Assembly (NCBI RefSeq): GCF_001005085.2
Contig: NZ_LBMU02000043.1
Coordinates: 1-64,000, forward strand
Direction: 5' to 3'
Source of the DNA: Streptomyces humi
GTDB taxonomy: Bacteria; Actinomycetota; Actinomycetes; Streptomycetales; Streptomycetaceae
Length of the DNA: 64,000 bases
Positions 1-8,996 of the stretch are shown piece by piece. The position numbers were made by a program, and so were the translations under genes. Position 1 is the stretch's first letter, and each line of letters opens with the position of its first letter. Under the pieces are notes generated by a model that did not search any database, was not told where the DNA came from, and saw nothing but the letters and a program-made list of their open reading frames with translations.

Positions 1-2
1 CA

Positions 3-1448
3 GCCTCGGGGCGTGCCACCCCCACCTACGTCCCCACCGTCGTCACCGCGCAGCCCCGGCTCCGGCCCTCCGGACCGGCGTCCCGGGAGGCCCGGCTGCC
101 GTCCTGGACGCGTGGAATGACCACCGGGCACAAGGCGGCCGGCACCACCCTGAGCAGCACCCCGCCCGACCCCGGCGCCGGACTCACCGGCGAGTGGACC
201 GCCCGCCCGGCCCTCCAAACCCCCGAGCCCGCGCAGGCCGCCCCCGCCCCGCCCCGGCAGAGCGCCCCGGCCCCGCAGGCCGCCCCGCCCCCTCGTACGG
301 TCGCCGTCCTCGCCGTCCTCGCCGGTCGTCACAACGCCGGTCTCAGCCTCGGCCGCCTCGGGCGCTGGGCCGAGGCCGGCCAGATCCACCGCGCGGTCGC
401 CGCCGAACGCGCCGGCCTCCTCGGCGCCGACCACCCGGACACCCTCGCCAGCCGCTACGAGGTCGCCTTCACCCTCAGCCGCACCGGCCGCGCCCTCGAC
501 GCCCTTCAGGAGTACACCGAGGTCGCCCGGTCCAGAGAGCGGGTGCTCGGCGCCGACCATCCGGACACCCTGGCCACCCGGCAGGAAACGGCTTACGTCC
601 TGGGCCAGTTGGGCCGTCATTTCGACGCCCACCAGGTGTACGCCGACGTACTCGCGGCCCGTCGGCGGCTGATGGGCCCGGACCATCCCGACACCCTGCG
701 CTGCCGCCACAACCTCGCCTTCAACCTCAGCAGGCTGGGCCGGCTGGAGGACTCGTACCGGATGGCCCACGACGTGGCCGAGGCCCGCGCCCGGGTGCTC
801 GGCCCGCTGCACCCCGACACCCTGGTGACCCGCTACGAAGTCGCCTACGCGCTGGGGCAGTTGGGGCGCTGGGAGGAGGCCCTGCACACCTACCGCGAGG
901 TCGCCGAGGCACGGACCCGGGCCCTCGGACCCGACCACCCCGACACCCTCGCCGCCCGCTACGAGGTCGGTATCAGCCTGGGGCGCCTCGGCCGCAGCGC
1001 GGACGCGCTCATCCTCTACCGCGCCCTGATCGACGACCGTACCCGCGTCCAGGGCCCCGCCCACCCCGAGACCCTGCGGGCCCGCCACGGTCTCGGCGTC
1101 AACCTCGGCCGTCTCGGCCGCTGGGAGGAGGCCCTCGCGGAGTCCCGTGACGTCTGCGCGATCCGCGAGCGCGTCCTGGGCCCCGACCACCTCGACACCC
1201 TGGTCAGCCGCCGCGAGGTGGCCGTCGGCCTGGGCTGGCTGGGCCGCTGGACGGACGCGCTGACCGAGTACCGGCGGGTGGCCGCCGCACGGGAGAGAGT
1301 CCTGGGCCCGGACCACCCCGACACCCTCGCCAGCCGCAACGACGAGGCGCACTGCCTGGAGCAACTGGGCCGAGGGCCCGAGGCGGTGGAGCTGTACCGA
1401 CGAGTGGCGGTCCTGCGCCAACAGCGCGCGTCCGGCGGACGGCTCTGA
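3..1448 (+). CDS. Tetratricopeptide repeat protein (5' end probably outside window)
   Basis: The protein is built of about eight consecutive ~42-residue repeats, each carrying a G-x-D-H-P-D-T-L signature followed by LGxLGRxxEAL. This is the TPR_10/TPR_12 (kinesin-light-chain-like) repeat common in actinomycete signalling and STAND-type proteins, a scaffold for protein-protein contacts. A Pro/Ala-rich low-complexity linker precedes the repeats. The first ATG in the frame is at 117, but it has no convincing ribosome site and the frame stays open to the left edge, so the visible part is probably the C-terminal portion of a longer gene whose catalytic or regulatory domain lies outside. If 117 is the true start the protein has 443 residues. 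Partner and function are unknown. Confidence 0.75.
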   Translation, partial: ASGRATPTYVPTVVTAQPRLRPSGPASREARLPSWTRGMTTGHKAAGTTLSSTPPDPGAGLTGEWTARPALQTPEPAQAAPAPPRQSAPAPQAAPPPRTVAVLAVLAGRHNAGLSLGRLGRWAEAGQIHRAVAAERAGLLGADHPDTLASRYEVAFTLSRTGRALDALQEYTEVARSRERVLGADHPDTLATRQETAYVLGQLGRHFDAHQVYADVLAARRRLMGPDHPDTLRCRHNLAFNLSRLGRLEDSYRMAHDVAEARARVLGPLHPDTLVTRYEVAYALGQLGRWEEALHTYREVAEARTRALGPDHPDTLAARYEVGISLGRLGRSADALILYRALIDDRTRVQGPAHPETLRARHGLGVNLGRLGRWEEALAESRDVCAIRERVLGPDHLDTLVSRREVAVGLGWLGRWTDALTEYRRVAAARERVLGPDHPDTLASRNDEAHCLEQLGRGPEAVELYRRVAVLRQQRASGGRL

Positions 1449-1463
1449 GACGCGCCCCGAAGG

Positions 1464-1489
1464 ACGCGGGGAACCGCGCGATCAGCCCC
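1464..1489 (+). repeat. Dispersed repeat, copy 1 (GCGCGGGGAAC-type)
   Basis: Just after the TPR gene the sequence ACGCGGGGAACCGCGCGATC followed by AGCCCC appears. It is the same partly palindromic element as at 21644-21670 (opposite orientation) and as the basis of the tandem array at 29071-29220. From general knowledge this sequence is a frequent intergenic repeat of Streptomyces genomes. It can fold into a short hairpin and may contribute to transcription termination. Confidence 0.6.
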
Positions 1490-1576
1490 ACCGCCCCGTA
1501 CGCAAACCGACCCCCGCCCGCGAGGCGCATCGGCACGCCTCTTACCCACCTAGATCATCACGTGTTACGAAGAACC

Positions 1577-3157
1577 ATGCCCCCTGCCACCGCAGCGTCC
1601 CGGACCTACGACACAGTCATCGTCGGCGGCGGCCACAACGGCCTCGTCGCCGCCGCCTACCTGGCCCGTGCCGGCCGCTCCGTGCTCGTGCTGGAGCGGC
1701 TCGGCGACACCGGCGGCGCCGCCGTCTCCACCCGCCCCTTCACCGGCGTCGACGCGAAGCTCTCGCGCTACTCGTACCTGGTCAGCCTGCTGCCCAGGAA
1801 GATCGTCCGCGATCTCGGCCTGGACTTCCGGGTCCGCGGCCGCACCGTCTCCTCGTACACGCCCGTGGAACGGGCCGGCCGGCCGACCGGACTGCTCGTC
1901 GGCGGCGGCGAGCGGCGGATCCGCGAGGCCTTCGAACGGCTGACCGGCGGCAAGGAGGAGTACCGGGCCTGGCGGCGGTTCTACGGCATGACCGGCCAGG
2001 TCGCCGAGCGGGTCTTCCCCACCCTCACCGAACCGCTGCCCACACGCGACGAACTGCGCCGCCGGATCGACGACGAGACGGCCTGGCGGACGCTGTTCGA
2101 GGAGCCCATCGGCGTCGCGATCGAGGAGCACTTCGCCGACGACCTGGTACGCGGGGTCGTCCTCACGGACGCGCTGATCGGCACCTTCGCCGACGCCCAC
2201 GACACCTCGCTGCGCCAGAACCGCTGCTTCCTCTACCACGTCATCGGCGGCGGCACCGGCGCCTGGGACGTACCGGTCGGCGGCATGGGCGCCCTCACCG
2301 ACGCGCTGGCCGCCGCGGCCCGCTCGGCGGGCGCCTCGCTCACCACCGGACACGAGGCGGTACGGATCGAGACCGACGGCCGGGCCGCCGAGGTCACCTA
2401 CCGCACCGCCGACGGCGAGGGCGTCGTCGGCGCCCGCCACGTGCTGGTCAACGCCTCCCCGCAGGAACTCGCCGCCCTGGTCGGCGACCCGGCGCCGGAG
2501 CCCGCCGAGGGCGCCCAGCTCAAGGTCAACATGCTGCTCAAGCGGCTGCCGAGACTGCGCGACACCGCGGTCGACCCGCGCGAGGCGTTCGCCGGCACCT
2601 TCCACATCGCCGAGGGCTACCAGCAACTGGCCACCGCCCACGCCGAGGCGGCGGCCGGCCGGCTCCCGGCCGCCCCGCCCTCGGAGATCTACTGCCACTC
2701 CCTGACCGACCCCACGATCCTCGGCCGGGATCTCGTCGAACGCGGCTACCAGACACTCACCCTGTTCGGCCTGCACACGCCCGCGCGGCTCTTCACGGCC
2801 GACAACGACGCCGTACGCGCCGAACTCCTGAAGTCCACCCTCGCCCAGCTCGACGCCCACCTCGCCGAGCCGCTCGCCGACTGCCTCGCCCTCGACGCGG
2901 ACGGCCGCCCCTGCATCGAGGCGAAGACCCCGCTGGACCTGGAACACGACCTGCGCCTGCCCGGCGGCAACATCTTCCACCGCGACCTGTCCTGGCCCCA
3001 CGCCCAGGACGGCACGGGCCGCTGGGGCGTCGAGACCCGGCACGCCAACGTGCTGCTGTGCGGGGCGGGCGCGGTCCGTGGCGGAGGGGTGAGCGGGGTG
3101 CCCGGGCACAACGCGGCGATGGCGGTGCTGGAGCGGGAGGACGGCCCAGAAATCTGA
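1577..3157 (+). CDS. Phytoene dehydrogenase-like FAD-dependent oxidoreductase
   Basis: The N-terminus has a classic dinucleotide-binding fold (TVIVGGGHNGLVAAAYLARAG) with the acidic end of beta-2 at VLVLER, followed by the GGxA segment that contacts FAD. The C-terminus has the flavin-binding motif LLCGAGAVRGGGVSGVPG. At about 526 residues it fits the CrtI/phytoene desaturase-related amine-oxidase superfamily. No carotenoid genes are nearby, so carotenoid desaturation is not implied and the substrate is unknown. The ATG at 1577 is preferred. An in-frame GTG at 1562 would make codon 2 a TTA, the rare bldA-dependent leucine codon, which is worth noting but less likely. The stop codon overlaps the operator-like palindrome that precedes the next gene. 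Confidence 0.85.
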   Translation: MPPATAASRTYDTVIVGGGHNGLVAAAYLARAGRSVLVLERLGDTGGAAVSTRPFTGVDAKLSRYSYLVSLLPRKIVRDLGLDFRVRGRTVSSYTPVERAGRPTGLLVGGGERRIREAFERLTGGKEEYRAWRRFYGMTGQVAERVFPTLTEPLPTRDELRRRIDDETAWRTLFEEPIGVAIEEHFADDLVRGVVLTDALIGTFADAHDTSLRQNRCFLYHVIGGGTGAWDVPVGGMGALTDALAAAARSAGASLTTGHEAVRIETDGRAAEVTYRTADGEGVVGARHVLVNASPQELAALVGDPAPEPAEGAQLKVNMLLKRLPRLRDTAVDPREAFAGTFHIAEGYQQLATAHAEAAAGRLPAAPPSEIYCHSLTDPTILGRDLVERGYQTLTLFGLHTPARLFTADNDAVRAELLKSTLAQLDAHLAEPLADCLALDADGRPCIEAKTPLDLEHDLRLPGGNIFHRDLSWPHAQDGTGRWGVETRHANVLLCGAGAVRGGGVSGVPGHNAAMAVLEREDGPEI

Positions 3158-3174
3158 CGGAGCATCAGAAAACC
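3148..3174. promoter_or_regulatory. Palindromic operator A, shared with 20710-20736
   Basis: AGAAATCTGAC, six variable bases, then TCAGAAAACC. The core is an inverted repeat TCTGA-N7-TCAGA. The same 21 fixed bases with the same spacing occur between the divergent acyl-CoA synthetase and crotonase genes (20710-20736). TetR-family regulators of lipid/CoA metabolism commonly use such sites; the regulator itself is not identified in the window. Confidence 0.6.
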
Positions 3175-3211
3175 TCTTCCGTCGGCCGCCCGGCTGCGGC
3201 ATCCTGCGCCC

Positions 3212-4321
3212 ATGCAGACGGAGCTGAGCAAGACCCTGGGAGTCGAGCACGCCGTCTTCGGGTTCACGCCGTTCCCCGCCGTGGCCGCGGCCATCAGCAG
3301 GGCCGGCGGCTTCGGAGTGCTCGGCGCGGTCCGCTACGCCGCACCCGACGAACTCAAACGCGACCTCGACTGGATCGAGGAGCACGTCGACGGGAAGCCG
3401 TACGGGCTCGACGTCGTCATGCCCGCCAAGAAGGTGGAGGGCGTCACCGAGGCCGATGTCGAGGCGATGATCCCCGAGACGCACCGGCAGTTCGTCCGCG
3501 ACACCCTCGCCAAGTACGGGGTGCCCGAACTGGCCGACGGCGAGGCGTCCGGGTGGCGCATCACCGGGTGGATGGAGCAGGTCGCCCGCACCCAGCTGGA
3601 CGTCGCCTTCGACTACCCGATCCGGCTCCTCGCCAACGCCCTGGGCTCGCCGCCCGCCGACGTCGTCGACCGCGCCCACGACCGGGGCGTCCTGGTCGCC
3701 GCGCTCGCGGGCAGCGCCCGGCACGCCGAGAAGCACCGGGACGCCGGCATCGACGTCGTCGTGGCCCAGGGCTACGAGGCGGGCGGCCACACCGGGGAGA
3801 TCGCCACCATGGTCCTCACCCCCGAGGTCGTGGACGCCGTCGCCCCGCTGCCGGTCCTGGCGGCCGGGGGCATCGGCAGCGGCCGGCAGGCGGCGGCCGC
3901 GCTCGCCCTCGGCGCCCAGGGCGTGTGGCTGGGCTCCCTGTGGCTGACCGTCACCGAAGCCGACCTCTCCTCACCCGCCGTGACCCGCAAACTGCTCGCC
4001 GCCGGTTCCGGTGACACGGTCCGCTCCCGCGCCCTGACCGGAAAACCGGCCCGCCAGCTCCGCACCGAGTGGACCGACGCCTGGGACGACCCGCAGGGCC
4101 CCGGCACCCTCCCGATGCCCCTCCAGGGCCTGCTCGTCGCCGAGGCCCTCACCCGCATCCAGAAGTACGAGGTCGAACCCCTGCTCGGCACCCCCGTCGG
4201 CCAGATCGTCGGCCGGATGACCGGCGAACGCAGCGTCCAGGCCGTCTTCGACGACCTCACCCGCGGCTTCGAACGGGCCGTCGACCGCATCAACCGCATC
4301 GCCGGAAGGAGCGGCAAGTGA
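3212..4321 (+). CDS. Nitronate monooxygenase / NPD-family flavoprotein
   Basis: This is a 369-residue TIM-barrel flavoprotein of the 2-nitropropane dioxygenase family. The FMN-binding signature AQGYEAGGHTGE (near residue 190, containing the conserved His) and the phosphate-binding segment AAGGIGSGRQAAAALALGAQ are both present. The family includes true nitronate monooxygenases and also flavin enoyl-CoA reductases such as IpdC of steroid ring catabolism. Coupling by a 4-base overlap (GTGA) to an acyl-CoA synthetase, and an operator shared with a crotonase/thiolase cluster, favour a CoA-thioester substrate. That assignment is inference. A terminator-free 54-bp gap separates it from the FAD enzyme upstream. 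Confidence 0.85.
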   Translation: MQTELSKTLGVEHAVFGFTPFPAVAAAISRAGGFGVLGAVRYAAPDELKRDLDWIEEHVDGKPYGLDVVMPAKKVEGVTEADVEAMIPETHRQFVRDTLAKYGVPELADGEASGWRITGWMEQVARTQLDVAFDYPIRLLANALGSPPADVVDRAHDRGVLVAALAGSARHAEKHRDAGIDVVVAQGYEAGGHTGEIATMVLTPEVVDAVAPLPVLAAGGIGSGRQAAAALALGAQGVWLGSLWLTVTEADLSSPAVTRKLLAAGSGDTVRSRALTGKPARQLRTEWTDAWDDPQGPGTLPMPLQGLLVAEALTRIQKYEVEPLLGTPVGQIVGRMTGERSVQAVFDDLTRGFERAVDRINRIAGRSGK

Positions 4322-5871
4322 CCAGCACGCCCCCCGCCGGATTCTGGGCCCAGGCCACCCTCGACCCCAACCGCACGGTGCTCGTCGCCCCCGACGGCGA
4401 GGAATGGACCGCCGGACGCCTGCACGCGGCGACCAACCGCCTCGTGCACGGACTGCGCGCGGCCGGCCTGCGCCGCGGCGACGCCTTCGCGGTCGTCCTG
4501 CCCAACGGGCCCGAGTTCTTCACCGCCTACCTCGCCGCCACCCAGGCCGGCCTCTACCTCGTCCCCGTCAACCACCACTTCGTCGGCCCGGAGATCGCCT
4601 GGATCGTCGCCGACTCCGGCGCCAAGGTCCTGCTCGCCCACGAACGCTTCGCCGGCCCCGCCCGGCACGCCGCCGACGAGGCCGGCCTCCCCGCCACCCA
4701 CCGGTACGCCGTCGGCGACATCGAGGGCTTCCGCCCCTACGCCGAACTCCTCGACGGACAGCCCGAGTCGGCCCCCTCCGACCGCGAACTCGGCTGGGTC
4801 ATGAACTACACCTCCGGTACGACGGGACGCCCACGCGGCATCCGGCGCCCGCTGCCCGGCAGACTCCCCGAGGAGGCCTACCTCGGCGGCTTCCTCGGCA
4901 TCTTCGGCATCCGTCCCTTCGGAGACGACGTCCACCTGGTCTGCTCGCCGCTCTACCACACGGCCGTGCTCCAGTTCGCGGGCGCCTCGCTCCACATAGG
5001 GCACCGCCTGGTCATGATGGACAAGTGGACCCCGAAGGAGATGCTCCGCCTGATCGACACCCACAAGTGCACCGACACCCATATGGTCCCGACCCAGTTC
5101 CACCGCCTGCTCGCCCTCCCCGAGCAGGTGCGCGCCCGCTACGACGTCTCGTCCATGCGGCACGCCATCCACGGCGCCGCCCCCTGCCCGGACCACGTCA
5201 AGCGGGCGATGCTCGACTGGTGGGGCCCCAGCGTGGAGGAGTACTACGCGGCCAGCGAGGGCGGCGGTGCCTTCGCGACCGCCGAGGACTGGCTGAAGAA
5301 GCCCGGCACGGTCGGCAAGGCCTGGCCCATCAGCGAACTCGCCGTCTTCGACGACGACGGCAACCGGCTGCCGGCCGGTGAACTCGGCACCGTCTACATG
5401 AAGATGAACACCGGCGGTTTCTCCTACCACAAGGACGACGCCAAGACGCGGAAGAACCGCATCGGTGACTTCTTCACCGTGGGCGACCTCGGTTACCTGG
5501 ACGAGGACGGCTACCTCTTCCTCCGCGACCGCAAGATCGACATGATCATCTCCGGCGGGGTCAACATCTACCCCGCCGAGATCGAGTCCGCCCTGCTGTC
5601 CCACCCCGCGGTCGCCGACGCCGCGGCCTTCGGCATCCCGCACGACGACTGGGGGGAGGAGGTCAAGGCCGTCGTCGAACCCGCCCCCGGACACGAACCG
5701 GGCCCGGACCTCGCCGCCGCCCTCCTCACCCACTGCGCCGAACGCCTGGCCGGCTACAAGTGCCCCAAGACCGTCGACTTCATCTCCGAGATGCCCCGCG
5801 ACCCAAACGGCAAGCTGTACAAACGCAGGCTGCGGGAACCGTACTGGGAGGGACGGACCCGGCCGGTGTGA
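4318..5871 (+). CDS. Acyl-CoA synthetase (class I adenylate-forming)
   Basis: A 517-residue AMP-binding ligase. It has the P-loop-like motif YTSGTTGRPRGI (near residue 163), the A5-type motif EYYAASEGGG, the GDLGYLDEDGYLFLRDRKID hinge region and the C-terminal catalytic lysine motif PNGKLYKR. It activates a carboxylic acid to an acyl-AMP and then acyl-CoA in the cytoplasm. The GTG start overlaps the stop of the preceding flavoprotein (GTGA) and has GGAAGGAG about seven bases upstream, which fixes the start and indicates translational coupling. FadD-type enzymes of this kind serve fatty acids, steroid side chains or aromatic acids; the substrate here is not known. Confidence 0.88.
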   Translation: MTSTPPAGFWAQATLDPNRTVLVAPDGEEWTAGRLHAATNRLVHGLRAAGLRRGDAFAVVLPNGPEFFTAYLAATQAGLYLVPVNHHFVGPEIAWIVADSGAKVLLAHERFAGPARHAADEAGLPATHRYAVGDIEGFRPYAELLDGQPESAPSDRELGWVMNYTSGTTGRPRGIRRPLPGRLPEEAYLGGFLGIFGIRPFGDDVHLVCSPLYHTAVLQFAGASLHIGHRLVMMDKWTPKEMLRLIDTHKCTDTHMVPTQFHRLLALPEQVRARYDVSSMRHAIHGAAPCPDHVKRAMLDWWGPSVEEYYAASEGGGAFATAEDWLKKPGTVGKAWPISELAVFDDDGNRLPAGELGTVYMKMNTGGFSYHKDDAKTRKNRIGDFFTVGDLGYLDEDGYLFLRDRKIDMIISGGVNIYPAEIESALLSHPAVADAAAFGIPHDDWGEEVKAVVEPAPGHEPGPDLAAALLTHCAERLAGYKCPKTVDFISEMPRDPNGKLYKRRLREPYWEGRTRPV

Positions 5872-5874
5872 CCA

Positions 5875-5892
5875 GTGCCGTGAGAGCGGCAC
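5875..5892. terminator. Hairpin between convergent genes
   Basis: GTGCCG-TGAGAG-CGGCAC, a perfect 6-bp stem in the 30-bp gap between the acyl-CoA synthetase and the convergent LAL regulator; probably bidirectional. There is no T-tract, as is usual in this group. Confidence 0.5.
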
Positions 5893-5901
5893 ACGGGCGG
5901 C

Positions 5902-8811
5902 TCACGGGTGGAGACGGGAACGGCTCTGAAGGAAGTCGGCCAGACCGGCCGAGTCGGTACCGACCTTGCGGTAGATGCGGGACAGCATCTGCCGCACGCC
6001 CTGCTGGGTGAGGTGCAGTTCCTCGGCCACCGCCGCCAACGGCTGTCCCTGGACGGTCAGTTCGGCGGTGCGCAGTTCCTGCGGGCTCAGGGTGACGGCC
6101 TGGACATAGCGCAGGGGCAGGGGGCGCATTCCGGCCGCCGACAGCTCCTCCCGGGCCCGCCCGGCGAGTACCTCGGCCCCGCAGTGGACGGCTCCTTCCA
6201 GCCCCTGGTACAGCCGGTCGGCGGCCTCCTGGAGCCGTCCGGCACGCAACAGCGCGGCGCCGTGGCCGATCTGGGCGCGGGCCAGTTCACAGGCGGCGGG
6301 CGACTGCTCCAGGTGATGTACCGCCTCCGCGTGCACCGGCAGAGCCGTCGGTCCGCCGGTCACCTCGGCGAGGGTGTGCAGGGCCTGTCCGATGGTGGAG
6401 GCCGCACCGAACTCCCGGGCGCGGCGCACGGCGTCCTGGGCGTGAACGACCGCCTCGTCCGGGGCGATCGGGGCGAGTGCGGAGGCGAGTCGCAACTGCC
6501 ACGGGCACCAGGCCGGATTACGCCAGCCGCGGCCGTCCAGCCAGTCCCCGACCGAGGCCAGCAGCCGCGCCGCCTCGGCGTGCCGCCCTTCGGCCAGCAG
6601 CAGTTCGGCGTACACCGTGCGGGGGTCGGGATAGATGACGGCGTTGGGAGCCGTCTCGCCGAAGTGGTGCCGGTCGGCGAGTGCGCGGGCCTCGGCCAGG
6701 CGCCCACGGGCCAGCAGCGTCTGGATCAGAACGCTCACGCCGTACCACTGGGCGGCCACGACGCCTTCCACCTTGTCGGCGATGCGCAGACCTTCCCGGA
6801 CGAGGTCCTCCGCCTCGGCCAGACAGCCACGGTGGTAGCGGACGTACCCGGCGATGGTCTGGCCGAAGGCCGAATGGGAGCCGTGCCAGCCCTTGGCGGT
6901 GCACTCGGCGATCCCCTGCTCGAAGAGTTCCTCGGCCCGTCGCGGCTGGTCGGCGTACATGAACACCAGAGCGACCGAGAGGGGCACCTCGAAGCCACGG
7001 TTCTCGTCGGTCCAGCTCATGCCACCGTGCAGGGACTTCTCGGCGTACGCGAGAGCGGTGCGGCGTGATTCGCCGCGCAGGACGGCGTCCCAGGCCCGCA
7101 GTCCCAGGATGTAGCGCTCCTCCAGGCTGCGACCGGGCAACTGCTCAGCGAGACGGGCCAGTCTCCGGGAGCGGGCGGGTGAGTCGGGATCGTCGGCGCG
7201 CATCGTGCTCCAGACGAAGTGATCCGCCTGCATACGCAGTTTGACGCGCGGATGCGTGGCCTGACGCGCCTCCGCGGCGGCGACGGCCACGGCCTCGGCC
7301 ATCTGATCGGTGTGGGCCAGCGCCGTCGTCAGCCGGTAGACGACGGAGGCGCGCAACTCGGGGTCGACGTGCGGTTCGGTCAGCGCCTCGCGGAGATACC
7401 GCACCGTGGCCGTCGGCTCGATCAGGAAGGTGGCACACGCGAGTTCGTGCAGGACGGCGGCGCGGTCCTCGGGCAGCGGCGGCTCCTGAAGCGCGCGGGT
7501 CAGCAGCCGCCGGGCCGCCTCGGTGGCCCCGGCACGTAGGTACTCGCGAGCCGCCTCGCGCAGACAGCCGACCGTCTCGGGGATGCCCTCGCAGGGCACC
7601 TCCAGCAGGTGCCGGGCGGCGGCGGTGGGGCCGTATCCCGCGGTCAGGAGGGCCTCCGCGGCGGCATTGTGCAGGCCGGCCCGGAAGCCGGGGCGGATGG
7701 ACCGGTAGATCGTCGTCGCGATCAGCGGATGAACGAACTCCAGCTCGCCCTCGGGCCCATGGTCCTCGGCGAGGATCCGGGCCGCACGCAGCCGCCTGGT
7801 CGCGTCGGCCGCGGCGTCCTCGCCGAGCACCGCGATGGTCGCGGCGAGCTGCGGTGAGAAGGGCGAACCGAGGACGGCCGCGGCGTCCGCGAAGCGGACA
7901 GTGGCCGTGTCGAGTCGTTTCAGGCGCTCGATCAGTCCGGGACCCTTGATGGCCGCGGCGAGTTCGCGCATGGCGGGCAGCTCGTGCTGGGTGCCGCTGA
8001 CCTTCCGTTCGGCGAGTCCGATGGCGAGCTCCACCACCTCGAAGGGACTTCCGCCGGTGGCCGACCAGCACTCCTTGCAGAAGACGTCCTCGGCCTCCGC
8101 GCCCACCTCGTTCCTGACGATCTGTGCCACGCCGTCGGCGCTGAGCAGCGCCAGGTCATGGGGACGGTCCCCGTGATGCGCGACGAGTGCGCGGAGCGCG
8201 CCGCCTTCCACCGGCAGTTCGTCGGGCCGGTAGGCCAGCACGATCAGCAGCGGCAGGTCGTCGATCCGGGACGCGAACGAGGAGAGCCAGTTCAGGGATT
8301 CGGCGTCAGCCCAGTGCAGGTCGTCCAGCAGCAGGACGACGGGCGCCTTCTTCACCGCGAGCCGTGTCATGACCCAGTCGAGCCCGTCTCGGACCCCGGT
8401 CGGGTCCGGCGCGGGGGCGGCGCCCCGCGCCTCCAGCCCGAGGACGGCGGCCATGATGTCGTACCAGCTGCCCAGGAAGGCACGGAGTTCCGCCCCGTCC
8501 ATGCCGGCCAGCGACGGCTGCATCAACTGGCGCACCACGCGGAACGCCGAGCCCTGCTCGTTCTCCCCGCCCCTGCCCGACAGCACGGTGAATCCGGTAC
8601 CCGCGGCCCGGTCGCGTGCTGCCGCGATCAGCGCGGTCTTGCCCAGTCCGGCCGGCCCGCTGAAGGCGAGCAGCCCCCCGCGCCGCGCTCGCGGTACGCC
8701 GTCCGCAGAGCGGCGCAGTTCCTGGAATGCGGCGTCCAGAGCGCGAAGTTCCTGACGGCGTTCGATCAACGTGCACTGTTCGGTGATCGGTTGCCGCAGC
8801 TCCATCGCCAT
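5902..8811 (-). CDS. LuxR-family LAL-type regulator (ATPase plus C-terminal HTH)
   Basis: A 969-residue large ATP-binding LuxR regulator. Walker A is SGPAGLGKTAL (near residue 50) and Walker B is VVLLLDDLHWAD (near residue 155). A long helical TPR-like middle follows, and the last ~60 residues form a LuxR-type HTH (LSPQELRTAELTVQGQPLAA ... LTQQGVRQMLSRIYRKVG). LAL proteins are usually pathway activators. It lies 185 bp downstream of the terpene cyclase on the same strand, so it could control the P450/cyclase pair. It is a paralogue of the protein at 26376-29243, sharing segments such as NPAWCPWQL, but that one has lost the HTH. The start is uncertain: ATGs at 8811 and 8805 both lack a strong ribosome site. 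Confidence 0.85.
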   Translation of the reverse strand: MAMELRQPITEQCTLIERRQELRALDAAFQELRRSADGVPRARRGGLLAFSGPAGLGKTALIAAARDRAAGTGFTVLSGRGGENEQGSAFRVVRQLMQPSLAGMDGAELRAFLGSWYDIMAAVLGLEARGAAPAPDPTGVRDGLDWVMTRLAVKKAPVVLLLDDLHWADAESLNWLSSFASRIDDLPLLIVLAYRPDELPVEGGALRALVAHHGDRPHDLALLSADGVAQIVRNEVGAEAEDVFCKECWSATGGSPFEVVELAIGLAERKVSGTQHELPAMRELAAAIKGPGLIERLKRLDTATVRFADAAAVLGSPFSPQLAATIAVLGEDAAADATRRLRAARILAEDHGPEGELEFVHPLIATTIYRSIRPGFRAGLHNAAAEALLTAGYGPTAAARHLLEVPCEGIPETVGCLREAAREYLRAGATEAARRLLTRALQEPPLPEDRAAVLHELACATFLIEPTATVRYLREALTEPHVDPELRASVVYRLTTALAHTDQMAEAVAVAAAEARQATHPRVKLRMQADHFVWSTMRADDPDSPARSRRLARLAEQLPGRSLEERYILGLRAWDAVLRGESRRTALAYAEKSLHGGMSWTDENRGFEVPLSVALVFMYADQPRRAEELFEQGIAECTAKGWHGSHSAFGQTIAGYVRYHRGCLAEAEDLVREGLRIADKVEGVVAAQWYGVSVLIQTLLARGRLAEARALADRHHFGETAPNAVIYPDPRTVYAELLLAEGRHAEAARLLASVGDWLDGRGWRNPAWCPWQLRLASALAPIAPDEAVVHAQDAVRRAREFGAASTIGQALHTLAEVTGGPTALPVHAEAVHHLEQSPAACELARAQIGHGAALLRAGRLQEAADRLYQGLEGAVHCGAEVLAGRAREELSAAGMRPLPLRYVQAVTLSPQELRTAELTVQGQPLAAVAEELHLTQQGVRQMLSRIYRKVGTDSAGLADFLQSRSRLHP

Positions 8812-8996
8812 GTGCCGTACCGCTTTCTGTCGTTCGGCCCGGAGGAGGCCGAGCGTACGCCTCGGTGAGGTGCGACAAGACGGTTTGGGCACCATAGAGT
8901 GAATCATGAACGGAGGATGGGAAAATGCCCGCCCACCGGGTAGGAGGGCCGAATGGACTTTTCCCGGCGGCTGTCCCAGGAGCATCCCGGAAACCC

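Noticed and set aside
1565..3790. 741-codon minus-strand open frame over the FAD enzyme and flavoprotein genes
   Set aside because: Long antisense frames are expected at this GC content. Its protein is Gly/Val/Asp/Arg-rich with no domains, while the plus-strand frames carry full flavin motifs.
3772..5892. 706-codon minus-strand frame antisense to the acyl-CoA synthetase
   Set aside because: Shadow frame; the plus strand has complete adenylate-forming motifs and a coupled GTG start with a strong ribosome site.
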